Source of the DNA: an uncultured Solirubrobacterales bacterium
GTDB taxonomy: Bacteria > Actinomycetota > Thermoleophilia > Solirubrobacterales > Solirubrobacteraceae
Direction of reading: 5' to 3'
NCBI GenBank assembly: GCA_937973575.1
Contig: CALJKH010000226.1
Location: 1 to 37,889 of the forward strand
Length of the DNA: 37,889 nt
Part shown: one piece after another, positions 14,695-21,210 of the stretch
Numbering within the stretch: the stretch's first letter is position 1
Layout: every line of letters starts with the position of its first letter
Made by a program: the position numbers and the translations under genes
Notes under the pieces: model-generated
Databases searched by the model: none
Told to the model about the DNA's origin: nothing
Seen by the model: the letters and a program-made list of their open reading frames with translations, nothing else

Positions 14695-15270
14695 TCAGGT
14701 GCAGCGTCCGCTGAAGGGAATCGTGACTGGCTTGGCGCCGAACCGCGTCAGATAAGCCGATCCGCTGTAGACGCTCTTGCAGGAGTTAGATCCCGAAAGC
14801 AAAGGCGTCGTCAGCGTCAAGCTGGCGCTCGTCATCCCCTTTGAGAAATTGAACGCCAGCGGCGCTGTGATTCCCGACCCGAATCGGGCCAACATCGCGA
14901 ACCAAGTTCCGTCCGCTGGCGATCCACTGGTAATGCCTACGTACTTACTCTTGTCAGTCGGCACTTCCGGATGCCCGGAGATCATTGATGGGAGAACGAC
15001 ATCACGTTCACTTTGGAGTCCATTGAATGAAATGGAGCCGACTTTTCTTGTGAGATCGGCGGTCACGGTGCTCTGGCGGATCGTGAACTTGCTGCTTCTA
15101 ACCGACAGAAAATTGAGACTTCCTTTGGAAGTTGCAATCTTGAGGACAGCCGTGCCTGTTCGGGAGATCTTGAGGCTGAAGCTTGCCCCGTCTACCGCTG
15201 CCGTCGCGCTACCTACGAAGGAGAAGAGTGCAGTAAAAGAAATCAATCCCGCGAGTATCTTTCTAGTCAT
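14695..15270 (-). CDS. Secreted protein A of an uncharacterised two-member family
   Basis: A 191-residue exported protein of unknown function. It has a signal peptide (MTRKILAGLISFTALFSFVG, cleavage likely after SATA near residue 24), then a beta-rich, Ser/Thr-rich mature domain. It is a paralogue of the protein encoded at 19234-19827: shared blocks are AAVDGAS at the mature N-terminus, KG.L..(L/V)S.RSS, VT..L...(V/I)GSISF.G, and the C-terminal GAKP..(I/V)PFSGRC. Both have one Cys at the very end and one about 28 residues earlier, a likely disulfide. The ATG at 15270 overlaps the upstream gene's stop (ATGA) and has GGGAGGG 5 nt upstream, so translation is coupled. Both genes lie between the 22-bp repeats. 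No enzyme motif was seen. Confidence 0.85.
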   Translation of the reverse strand: MTRKILAGLISFTALFSFVGSATAAVDGASFSLKISRTGTAVLKIATSKGSLNFLSVRSSKFTIRQSTVTADLTRKVGSISFNGLQSERDVVLPSMISGHPEVPTDKSKYVGITSGSPADGTWFAMLARFGSGITAPLAFNFSKGMTSASLTLTTPLLSGSNSCKSVYSGSAYLTRFGAKPVTIPFSGRCT

Positions 15271-16007
15271 AGGTTCCCTCCCGTCCAGCTGGTCGCTGGG
15301 TAACCGATTACCTGTGGCAGGCAGCCCCGCTGCACGAACAACCAAGCGCCTGAGCCGTCGTGCCGGAGAGTACCGTCCGGATTGAACGGCACTCGCCCCA
15401 TAACCCAGTTTCCATCCTTCGTTATGTACCTCCAGTCGAACTTGGTGGTACCGGGAACGAACGAGAGCACGGGATCAGTTGGAGAGGTAGATGACCGCCA
15501 TGGCTTGACATTCGCGTAGAACCAATGATCTGTGCACTCAGCGGTGTCGCGGATCGTGACCCGGTAAGCGTCGCTGCAGGCAGTGCAATTCACGTAGGAG
15601 GCAAAGTCCGTTACCGCGAAGGGCAGAACTGTTGATGACAGGCTGCAGGATGGTGTGGTTCCGCTGCCGGTTCCCTCCAGGTTTGACATGTCGATCCACG
15701 CACATTTCTGTATGTGATTGTCAGGCGCTTCAAGGTACCCGTACGCATATCCGCCAGAGGCCGAACCAACGTCAAATCGCCAACCGTCGGCCGCATTACC
15801 AATGGCAAAACTCTGGGGCCCTCGTCGGAACGTGGCCCAAGCCTGATGGTTTCCTCCGGGGTTCACCAAATAGATGTCGGGCATCCCGGGGAAGGTGGTC
15901 GTATAAGCGTTGGAGTTTTCGGGGGACCCGAGGCTAGTCACCAGAATCGCAGCGATGACGAGAAGTGCCCGAGTGAAACTTGCTGAACGCGAGTTTGTGT
16001 GAGTCAT
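15267..16007 (-). CDS. Secreted cysteine-containing protein, partner of secreted protein A, unknown
   Basis: A 246-residue exported protein that I cannot assign. Residues 1-34 form a signal peptide (RALLVIAAILVTSLGSPENS, cleavage likely at SNA). The mature part is aromatic- and glycine-rich with seven cysteines (KCAWID, SCSLSS, NCTACSD, ECTDHWF, RGCLPQV), suggesting disulfides. GYAYGYLEAPDN, GNWVMGRVPFNPDG and GAWLFVQRGCLP suggest small beta-sandwich or SH3-like strands. The ATG has a modest GAAAAGA ribosome site. The stop overlaps the start of secreted protein A, so the two are made together. Both sit between the direct repeats, in opposite orientation to the endonuclease gene. A candidate promoter (TTGTTC, 17 nt, GACAAT) lies about 50 nt upstream. 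Confidence 0.8.
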   Translation of the reverse strand: MTHTNSRSASFTRALLVIAAILVTSLGSPENSNAYTTTFPGMPDIYLVNPGGNHQAWATFRRGPQSFAIGNAADGWRFDVGSASGGYAYGYLEAPDNHIQKCAWIDMSNLEGTGSGTTPSCSLSSTVLPFAVTDFASYVNCTACSDAYRVTIRDTAECTDHWFYANVKPWRSSTSPTDPVLSFVPGTTKFDWRYITKDGNWVMGRVPFNPDGTLRHDGSGAWLFVQRGCLPQVIGYPATSWTGGNL

Positions 16008-16117
16008 TCGCAGATCTTTTCAGGTTCCAGCTCCACTTTGTTAAAAGATTGTCGTCAGTTGGCTATAGAAGAACAAGCCTTCGGGCTGGTCGAGGTGGAG
16101 CGCTCGGCTCAAAGGGT

Positions 16118-16139
16118 TAGTGTCAGCGGCCGAGTGGCC
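16118..16139. repeat. Right copy of 22-bp direct repeat, containing the endonuclease III start codon
   Basis: Identical to 14649-14670. Positions 16134-16139 are the first two codons (GTG GCC) of the endonuclease III gene, and the repeat starts with a TAGTGT hexamer that could be its -10. The left copy therefore looks like a duplicated 5' end of that gene. Confidence 0.9.
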
Positions 16140-16856
16140 ACCAAGCAGAAGACAATCCCACGGGCAAAATGGAAGCGGCCGGACAGGGCGCGAGTTGAGC
16201 GGATCCGCCAGCGGCTGGCCGATGCCTACGGCCTTCCGCACCTCACGCCGCACCGCCTGCCGCTGGATGAGTTGATCCTCACCGTCCTCTCGCAGAGCAC
16301 CAACGACAGGAACCGTGACGTCGCATACCTGCGCTTGCGGGAGCGGATGCCCGACTGGGAAACAGTTAGGGACGCGCCAAACTCTGAGGTTGAAGAGGCA
16401 ATCCGGCCGGGCGGTATCTCCAAGGTCAAGTCGAAGCGAATTCAGGAGATCCTCGTCGCCCTGACTGACAACCCGCGCGAGGGCCACGAGGCTGACCCGT
16501 TCGACCTCTCTTGGATGGAGGACGCTCCACTTGACGAAGCTCGCGACTTCCTCTGCGCCCTGCCTGGCGTCGCCCGCAAGACGACGGCTTGCGTTCTTCT
16601 CTTCTCCTACGGGATTCAGGACGTGCCTGTCGACACTCACGTCGGCCGCGTCGCAACACGGCTTGGCTTGCTGCGCCCGGGCGCAAACCCGGAGGAGATG
16701 CACGATGAGATGTGCGAGCTGATGCCCGAAGGCGCAGCGCTTGAGTTCCACGTAAACCTGCTTCGTCACGGTCGCCGTATCTGTGACGCCCAGCGGCCGA
16801 AGTGCGATGAGTGCGTGCTGAACCGCATGTGCCCGGCCCGCAAGGACTTCAAGTGA
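16134..16856 (+). CDS. nth: Endonuclease III-family DNA glycosylase/AP lyase
   Basis: A base-excision repair enzyme removing oxidised pyrimidines and nicking abasic sites. It has 240 residues. The helix-hairpin-helix reads FLCALPGVARKTTACVLL with the catalytic Lys (about residues 138-155), followed by the VPVDTHVGRVATRLGL segment with the catalytic Asp. The C-terminal 4Fe-4S loop CDAQRPKCDECVLNRMC has the C-x6-C-x2-C-x5-C spacing. The GTG at 16134 is chosen because the coding match begins there (VATKQKTIPRAKWKRPDRAR), and in-frame sequence further upstream belongs to the inserted cassette. Its first two codons lie inside the 22-bp repeat, so the insertion stopped at the translation start. The next gene overlaps by 4 nt. 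Confidence 0.93.
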   Translation: MATKQKTIPRAKWKRPDRARVERIRQRLADAYGLPHLTPHRLPLDELILTVLSQSTNDRNRDVAYLRLRERMPDWETVRDAPNSEVEEAIRPGGISKVKSKRIQEILVALTDNPREGHEADPFDLSWMEDAPLDEARDFLCALPGVARKTTACVLLFSYGIQDVPVDTHVGRVATRLGLLRPGANPEEMHDEMCELMPEGAALEFHVNLLRHGRRICDAQRPKCDECVLNRMCPARKDFK

Positions 16857-17737
16857 AGCCAGCCCGCCTGGCTGAGCTGTCACTGCTTGGCATCACATCA
16901 GTCTGGGGCTTGACCTTTGTCGTCGTTCAGGACGCGGTGGAGCAGATGCCTGTCACTGCCTACCTCGCCTACCGCTTCGTCGCAGCTGCGCTGCTGCTCG
17001 CAGTCATCTTCCGCAAGCGGCTGAACTTGTTGACTCAGGCGGCCCTTAAGCAGGGCCTCTGGATGGGTGTGTTCCTCGCTGCCGGCTACCTCTTCCAGAC
17101 CTACGGCCTGGAGGCAACCAGTGCGTCCAACGCAGGTTTCATCACAGGCCTCTTCGTGGTGATCACTCCGCTGATGGCGTGGGCGCTCAACCGCCAGTCG
17201 ATCGGCTGGGTGCCATGGGCTGCTGCTGGTGTGTCAGCACTTGGACTGTTCCTGCTGTCAGGTGGCGGCAGCAGCTTCACCTTCCGCGGGGACGGCCTCG
17301 AGCTGCTCTGCGCGATCGCCTTCTCAGCCCACATCATCGCGACCAGTCGCGGCGTGAAGGCCGGGCACGATGTGATCGCGCTGGTCGTCGTTCAGCTGGG
17401 CCTCGTCGGCGTGGTCTGTACGGCGATGGCAGTCGCCGCCGGCGACCTAGTCATGCCGCACGGTGCAGGGCTGTGGGCGAACCTCGCTCTCACTTCGCTG
17501 ATCACGACCGCGCTCGCCTTCGTCGTCCAGACCTGGGCGCAGAAGCATGCTGCGCCTGACCGCACCGCTCTGATCCTCGCTGGCGAGCCCGCCTTCTCCG
17601 GTTTCTTCGGTTGGTGGCTGGCCGGCGATCGCCTCGGCCTGCAGGGCTGGATCGGCGCAGCATTGATCTTCGGCGCGATCCTCGCGGTCGAAACGATCCC
17701 CCGCTTTAGGCCCCAAAGGCCCTTGCCGGAGGGGTAG
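16853..17737 (+). CDS. EamA-family (DMT superfamily) transporter
   Basis: A 294-residue inner-membrane protein with ten predicted helices in two EamA repeats (about residues 5-135 and 145-280). Features include ITSVWGLTFVVVQDAV at the first helix, FVAAALLLAVIF, the helix-4 region YLFQTYGLEATSASNAGFITGLFVVITPL, and in the second repeat ALILAGEPAFSGFFGWWLAGDRL. DMT proteins export or import metabolites such as amino acids or nucleosides; the substrate is unknown. A GTG start overlaps the nth stop (GTGA), so the gene is coupled to nth. A longer form starting inside nth is unlikely because the homology begins at this GTG. Its end is followed by paired palindromes of the next module. Confidence 0.92.
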   Translation: MKPARLAELSLLGITSVWGLTFVVVQDAVEQMPVTAYLAYRFVAAALLLAVIFRKRLNLLTQAALKQGLWMGVFLAAGYLFQTYGLEATSASNAGFITGLFVVITPLMAWALNRQSIGWVPWAAAGVSALGLFLLSGGGSSFTFRGDGLELLCAIAFSAHIIATSRGVKAGHDVIALVVVQLGLVGVVCTAMAVAAGDLVMPHGAGLWANLALTSLITTALAFVVQTWAQKHAAPDRTALILAGEPAFSGFFGWWLAGDRLGLQGWIGAALIFGAILAVETIPRFRPQRPLPEG

Positions 17738-17747
17738 CTTCGCTCCA

Positions 17748-17780
17748 ACTCTGTGCAGAGTTTGTGCTGATTCTGCAGAG
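17748..17780 (+). promoter_or_regulatory. Paired palindromes upstream of the HigBA-like module
   Basis: ACTCTG-TG-CAGAGT (17748-17761) and TCTGCAGA (17772-17779) share a TCTG/CAGA core. Their centres lie 21 bp apart, two helical turns, so bound dimers would face the same side of the DNA. They sit just upstream of the -35 position of the toxin-first operon. Confidence 0.42.
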
Positions 17781-17806
17781 CTGACCCCACCGCGCTCCCT
17801 CGGCTT

Positions 17807-17812
17807 TACGTT
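17807..17812 (+). promoter_or_regulatory. -10-like hexamer TACGTT for the HigB-like gene
   Basis: TACGTT ends 6 nt before the GTG at 17819, with no Shine-Dalgarno. Leaderless arrangement. Confidence 0.4.
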
Positions 17813-17818
17813 GGCTCG

Positions 17819-18157
17819 GTGGCATCAAGATTCAAGGTCTCGTATCACCCTGCTGCCGCCCACGAACTGGCGCTGCTGGTGGGCGCGAGAGGCGACGTGA
17901 GGGCGGTCGTGAACGTTGTTGAGAAGCTCACTGAACTGGGTCCCAGGCTCGGGCCTCCGCATGCGGCCCAACTTAAAGGGGCTAGCGCTGCTGGCCTGTT
18001 CGAACTGAGACCACGGCGCGGGAACAGTGATTGGCGACTTATCTGCTGCCGTGCCGGCCACGGCTTCGTAGTCCTTGCAGTAACGCGGCACGCTGGCTTT
18101 GCAAAAGCGGTACTCGCGGCATCACAAAGATTGATCGAAACGGAGAGCGACACTTGA
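17819..18157 (+). CDS. HigB/RelE-like toxin (toxin-first module)
   Basis: A 112-residue protein of the RelE/HigB (phage Gp49-like) superfamily, probable ribosome-associated mRNA interferase. It has N-terminal strand RFKVSYHPAAAHEL, a helix with VRAVVNVVEKLTELGPRLGPPHAAQL, then the core strands LFELRPRRGNSDWRLICC and HGFVVLAVTRHAGF, with the basic residues expected at the active site. The GTG start follows a TACGTT hexamer. The toxin gene precedes its antitoxin, the order characteristic of higBA and unlike the other three modules in this window. It ends just before a palindrome and a separate promoter-like hexamer that would drive the antitoxin alone. Confidence 0.82.
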   Translation: MASRFKVSYHPAAAHELALLVGARGDVRAVVNVVEKLTELGPRLGPPHAAQLKGASAAGLFELRPRRGNSDWRLICCRAGHGFVVLAVTRHAGFAKAVLAASQRLIETESDT

Positions 18158-18163
18158 AATCTG

Positions 18164-18182
18164 ATAACCCACAGGTTATTAT
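18164..18182 (+). promoter_or_regulatory. Internal promoter/operator for the HigA-like antitoxin
   Basis: A perfect palindrome ATAACC-CACA-GGTTAT (18164-18179) overlaps a -10-like TATTAT (18177-18182) that ends 7 nt before the antitoxin ATG at 18190. This looks like an antitoxin-only, leaderless, self-repressible promoter between toxin and antitoxin. Confidence 0.5.
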
Positions 18183-18189
18183 TGATCGC

Positions 18190-18612
18190 ATGGCCACATC
18201 AAAGACAGCCGGCGTGGTTAACAGCGAAGAGGTACTTCTTGGCCTTCTTGAGGCAGACCCGGAGTTCGCTGCGGAATGGCATCGTCTCGCTCCCGCCAGG
18301 GCCGTCTCCTTTGCCCTGATCCACTACCGGCACGACCGTGGCCTTACGCAGCGTGACTTGGCGAAACAGCTTGGCGTTTCGCAGCCACGAGTCGCCGACC
18401 TTGAATCGGGTGAAAAGAGCCCGAAAATTGAAACGCTGGCAGATATCAGCGCAGCCACTGGGATCGAGTTTGCGCTCTCGACCTCTCGCGCTGGCAAGCA
18501 GTCCACTTTCCTCGCAAAGCCCATGTCCGCTGACTACTCCGCTCAGGGAGAACCGGCCGGAGCAATGGTTTCGGCGATCGCTCGACTACCTGATCAGCGC
18601 CTGTCTGATTAA
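18190..18612 (+). CDS. XRE-family antitoxin (HigA-like) with helix-turn-helix
   Basis: A 140-residue protein, partner of the HigB-like toxin. Residues about 40-95 hold an XRE-type helix-turn-helix: RGLTQRDLAKQLGVSQPRVA, DLESGEKSPKIETLADISAA. The N-terminal 35 residues (NSEEVLLGLLEADPEFAAEW) are the acidic helix typical of HigA-like antitoxins. The ATG at 18190 is chosen because TATTAT lies 7 nt upstream. An alternative TTG at 18154 would overlap the toxin stop (TTGA) and add 12 residues across the palindrome. The C-terminal 40 residues are low in conservation signals. It likely represses through the palindrome at 18164-18179. Confidence 0.83.
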   Translation: MATSKTAGVVNSEEVLLGLLEADPEFAAEWHRLAPARAVSFALIHYRHDRGLTQRDLAKQLGVSQPRVADLESGEKSPKIETLADISAATGIEFALSTSRAGKQSTFLAKPMSADYSAQGEPAGAMVSAIARLPDQRLSD

Positions 18613-18649
18613 TGAGCGGTCAGGACCTTCTGAGATGCCGGCGAACTGC

Positions 18650-18670
18650 TGGTACGATAAGTGGTACCAC
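18650..18670 (+). promoter_or_regulatory. Operator/promoter of the Phd-YoeB module
   Basis: A half-site TGGTAC (18650-18655) and a perfect palindrome GTGGTACCAC (18661-18670) flank a -10-like TACGAT (18653-18658). A repeated GGTAC core beside the antitoxin start recalls the paired-palindrome operators of YefM/Phd repressors. Confidence 0.5.
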
Positions 18671-18689
18671 TAGCGAGGGAGAATCCGCA

Positions 18690-18935
18690 ATGGCAATCAC
18701 GGCAAGCGAAGCGCGCAAACGGCTCTTCCCCCTGATCGAGCAGGTCAACCAAGACCGCGAGCCGGTCGAGATCACCTCGAAACGGGGCGATGCTGTCTTG
18801 ATCTCGCGAGCCGAGTACGACGCCCTTCAAGAAACCGCGTACCTCCTCCGTTCACCGGCCAATGCCCGACGAATCTTCGAGAGTCTCGAGGAAGCCCGAG
18901 CCGGCAAAGCCGCCCCACGCGATCTGGCTGAGTGA
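18690..18935 (+). CDS. Phd/YefM-family antitoxin
   Basis: An 81-residue antitoxin. MAITASEARKRLFPLIEQVN is the Phd/YefM DNA-binding N-terminus, followed by EPVEITSKRGDAVLISRAEYDALQ (family core strand-helix) and a C-terminal toxin-binding helix rich in Arg/Glu ending RDLAE. The ATG at 18690 has GAGGGAG about 8 nt upstream, so this start is preferred over upstream in-frame codons. The stop overlaps the toxin GTG by 4 nt. It is expected to neutralise YoeB and autorepress at the GGTAC palindromes. Confidence 0.93.
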   Translation: MAITASEARKRLFPLIEQVNQDREPVEITSKRGDAVLISRAEYDALQETAYLLRSPANARRIFESLEEARAGKAAPRDLAE

Positions 18936-19186
18936 GGCTCGTCTTTACCAGCCAGGCTTGGGAGGACTATCTCCACTGGCAGGCTGCCGATCGGGCGAAG
19001 CTGAAGCGCATCAACAGCCTGACCGAAGCGACCCTGCGCGATCCATCTGTCGGGATCGGTAAGCCCGAAGCTCTCAAGCACGCTCTTGCAGGGCTTTGGT
19101 CGCGGAGAATTGACTCCGAACATCGCCTCGTTTACACAGTAGTCGAGAACGACTTGGTCATTATTCAGGCCCGTTTTCACTACTGA
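18932..19186 (+). CDS. yoeB: YoeB/Txe-family mRNA interferase toxin
   Basis: An 84-residue toxin, a ribosome-dependent endoribonuclease. Family motifs are clear: MRLVFTSQAWEDYLHWQ at the N-terminus, KLKRINSLTEATLRDP, GIGKPEALKHALAGLWSRRI with the catalytic Glu region, EHRLVY with its Arg, and the terminal ARFHY matching the essential C-terminal His-Tyr. Length is exactly that of E. coli YoeB. GTG start overlapping the antitoxin stop (GTGA). Confidence 0.95.
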   Translation: MRLVFTSQAWEDYLHWQAADRAKLKRINSLTEATLRDPSVGIGKPEALKHALAGLWSRRIDSEHRLVYTVVENDLVIIQARFHY

Positions 19187-19195
19187 TTCAAAGCC

Positions 19196-19224
19196 TTGAC
19201 AAATGGACCTTAATGAGGGATTGT
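19196..19224 (+). promoter_or_regulatory. Sigma70-like promoter of secreted protein B
   Basis: A perfect -35 TTGACA (19196-19201), a 17-nt spacer and GATTGT (19219-19224). Initiation about 7 nt downstream would fall just before the ATG at 19234, favouring that start over the ATG at 19213 inside the spacer. Confidence 0.6.
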
Positions 19225-19233
19225 CTCGACTTC

Positions 19234-19827
19234 ATGTTTGTAACCCTTAAGGCTGTGCGAAAAGTAGTGGTTCCATTCAGCGCCCTTGCGGTGACTCTAA
19301 GCCTGTGGGCTGCTGGTTCAGCTAGCGCCGCAGTTGATGGCGCGAGTGTCACAGTTAAGGTGAAGAAATCCGGCCAAGCTACCTTCACTGCTAACACCGT
19401 AAAGGGGCGTCTTTCAGGCGTTTCGTTTAGAAGCTCATCTCTTCGAGTTAATCAGGCAGCGGTCACATCGCTGCTCGGAACCACCATTGGAAGCATCTCA
19501 TTTACCGGAGGTGCCCCTACCATCAGTGTTGGCCTTCCATTGTTCACTCAAAAGAGCAGTCACTCGACTTACACGTGGTGGCAATCTGATCAGAGGATGG
19601 CTACCACTACTTTTGCCATGTACTTGCGGTGGGGAACCGGGGAGACTGGTCCAGTCGCCACCGGGGCTATTCCCCGTAATGTCGCCACCACCGGCTTCAG
19701 CCTAGATCTCACAGCCCCGGTAATTACGACTTCGAAGGCATGTGTTGGAGTTTTCAGCGGAACCGCTTATATAAGGCGCTCTGGTGCAAAGCCAGCTGTC
19801 GTGCCCTTCTCTGGGCGCTGCAGCTAG
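19234..19827 (+). CDS. Secreted protein B, paralogue of secreted protein A
   Basis: A 197-residue exported protein of unknown function. The signal peptide has the basic N-region AVRKVV, a hydrophobic core and the likely cleavage site GSASA, followed directly by AVDGAS, exactly as in secreted protein A (14695-15270). Other shared blocks are KGRLSGVSFRSS, VTSLLGTTIGSISFTGG, a central F.M..R.G.G...P segment, and the C-terminus GTAYIRRSGAKPAVVPFSGRC plus Ser. The mature chain is Ser/Thr/Gly-rich and predicted beta-rich. The start at 19234 fits the TTGACA promoter; the ATG at 19213 would add seven residues. Unlike protein A it has no adjacent Cys-rich partner and is monocistronic. It sits among toxin-antitoxin genes and other accessory genes. 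Confidence 0.84.
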   Translation: MFVTLKAVRKVVVPFSALAVTLSLWAAGSASAAVDGASVTVKVKKSGQATFTANTVKGRLSGVSFRSSSLRVNQAAVTSLLGTTIGSISFTGGAPTISVGLPLFTQKSSHSTYTWWQSDQRMATTTFAMYLRWGTGETGPVATGAIPRNVATTGFSLDLTAPVITTSKACVGVFSGTAYIRRSGAKPAVVPFSGRCS

Positions 19828-19888
19828 GCCTCGGCTAGCGGCCGACTCGTTATGGCCAAGTTCGCTGACGCCATAGATCAGTAGGGAT

Positions 19889-20302
19889 TTGACTGTGGGA
19901 CCTCACCAGATGTTCTTCAAAGGTGACTTAGGCCAGTTACGTCGGCCGTGGCTTCTGGTCGTGCTGGGACTATTCCTGTTTGGCGCTAGCTCCGCCAAGA
20001 ACTTCAGACAAGTAGTGATAGTAGAGTCGCTACCGCTTGTCCTGACTTGGCTTGTGGTTTGGAACTGGCTTGTGTTCGGCCGCGCTAACGGTCGGCGGCC
20101 CATTCCGCGCCTAGCGGGGTTCTTAGGAACAACATTGGCAGCTGTCTATTTCTGCATTGGCCTACTTGTGCTCAAGCCTTTGGGAGTCGTGACTGTCGGG
20201 CTAATCGTGATGACCGTTCCGTGGATGGTCGCCTCGGATTGGAGGTACTGGACGAAGTTGCGGGATGAGGAAGGTGGGTGTACTCCCAGGCAAAGGCATT
20301 AA
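19889..20302 (+). CDS. Small hypothetical membrane protein
   Basis: Up to 137 residues, unrecognised. About four hydrophobic segments are visible: WLLVVLGLFLFGASSA, SLPLVLTWLVVWNWLVFG, LAGFLGTTLAAVYFCIGLLV and VVTVGLIVMTVPWMVA, with basic loops (RANGRRPIPR) and a charged C-terminus, so an inner-membrane location is likely. The start is unclear: TTG 19889, GTG 19895 and ATG 19910 are all in frame, and none has a good Shine-Dalgarno. It lies in a low-density accessory stretch between the secreted paralogue and a lipoprotein. Real coding is likely from the continuous membrane pattern but not certain. Confidence 0.55.
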   Translation: MTVGPHQMFFKGDLGQLRRPWLLVVLGLFLFGASSAKNFRQVVIVESLPLVLTWLVVWNWLVFGRANGRRPIPRLAGFLGTTLAAVYFCIGLLVLKPLGVVTVGLIVMTVPWMVASDWRYWTKLRDEEGGCTPRQRH

Positions 20303-20504
20303 CTGTTACCAAGGTGACTAAGCCGGTAACTGGCCGTACTCCGTGAAATCAAGCGGAGCACCCCTAATCACTTGATTGTGTCGCCCTACTGCTACAACCA
20401 TCGAGGCGACCGATTTAGTGACGCGACTGATGAGGAGAAAAGGTGTTGCGGTTTTGGATAGTCCCAGCGTCTGGTGCGAGCGCGAATCGTTCAATGCGGA
20501 GGTT

Positions 20505-21110
20505 ATGGTGAAGCGAGTTTCAGCAACTCTAATTCTGGTTCTGGCAGGCTGCGGTGGAAGCGCTTCCGCAGGCACTGCGCACGATGCTTATGTCGCCTAT
20601 CGGGCGGCGGTGCAATCAAAAGACTCAAGTCGAATCTGCAAACAACTCGCAGGCAGGGCCAGCTCTAACTTGCTTCTAGTTGCAAGACGAGGTGAGGCCA
20701 CTTGTAACAGCGGACTCTCGTATGAGAGGGAGCTCAGGTGGTCGAACTTGATTGATACTCAGCAGTGGTCAGCTATCTGTAGCGACGAGTTCTATCTCAG
20801 GTGGGATTTGAGGCTCAATAGTCGGGCGGCTCCGCTGAGCCAATCACGCTGCGCTTATCTGGTCAAGATGAACGCAGTGGAATATGGAAAAGAGACGTTT
20901 GCAGAGGCCCTCGCGACCGACAAGATTTGGGGCGTCTTGGATACCCAGGTTGCGCGAGAGAAGGTTTCCGGCAGCGTTGCGAGTGTGTTCCTGTCGCGGT
21001 CACTGCGAGCCCCTCTGTTAGGGCATCCGCCCAGGCCAATTCCATTCATCAAGAAAGTCATTCTGACTAAGCAAGACGGCCGGTGGCAGGTCTCAGACGT
21101 TAGTTACTGA
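20505..21110 (+). CDS. Hypothetical lipoprotein
   Basis: A 201-residue probable lipoprotein. MVKRVSATLILVLAGCGGSA contains a lipobox LAGC with the modified Cys near residue 16. The mature region begins with a helix resembling small Actinobacterial lipoproteins that count cell-surface stress domains (TAHDAYVAYRAAVQSKDSSRICKQLAG), but no named family is recognised. Four further cysteines (ICKQL, ATCNSG, AICSDE, RCAYLV) could pair. The last strand KKVILTKQDGRWQVSDVSY resembles the terminal strand of NTF2-like/DUF4878-type lipoproteins, which end in DGxWkV. GGAGG lies just before the ATG at 20505; a GTG at 20508 has better spacing. It is monocistronic and ends 193 nt before dnaK. Confidence 0.72.
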   Translation: MVKRVSATLILVLAGCGGSASAGTAHDAYVAYRAAVQSKDSSRICKQLAGRASSNLLLVARRGEATCNSGLSYERELRWSNLIDTQQWSAICSDEFYLRWDLRLNSRAAPLSQSRCAYLVKMNAVEYGKETFAEALATDKIWGVLDTQVAREKVSGSVASVFLSRSLRAPLLGHPPRPIPFIKKVILTKQDGRWQVSDVSY

Positions 21111-21130
21111 TGTTCCATTCTCTCGGAACA
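21111..21130 (+). other. Weak inverted repeat after the lipoprotein gene
   Basis: TGTTCC-(8 nt)-GGAACA begins at the base after the stop codon. There is no T run, so it is a poor terminator candidate. Confidence 0.25.
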
Positions 21131-21175
21131 ATCAGCTAGCGATTTCCAGCGTTACCCTGCTCACGTGAGGCCATA

Positions 21176-21193
21176 ACCCCTTGCCCGAGGGGT
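21176..21193 (+). terminator. Possible weak terminator upstream of dnaK
   Basis: ACCCCT-(6 nt)-AGGGGT is a 6-bp GC-rich stem, but the following sequence AAATCGCCATTTTT only becomes T-rich after ten bases. It may insulate dnaK from the upstream gene. Confidence 0.3.
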
Positions 21194-21210
21194 AAATCGC
21201 CATTTTTCAA

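Noticed and set aside
15999..16133. Longer N-terminus for endonuclease III starting in the cassette
   Set aside because: The extra residues lie in the inserted sequence upstream of the repeat and show no nth similarity; the GTG inside the repeat gives the family-like start.
19833..19855. AGCGGCCGA...GGCCA after secreted protein B, partly like the 22-bp repeat
   Set aside because: Only about nine contiguous bases match, the spacing differs and no second copy is found on the other side; treated as chance for now.
20303..20350. GTTACC...GGTAAC inverted repeat downstream of the small membrane protein
   Set aside because: The arms are six bases with a 14-nt loop and no T run; too weak to call a terminator or operator.
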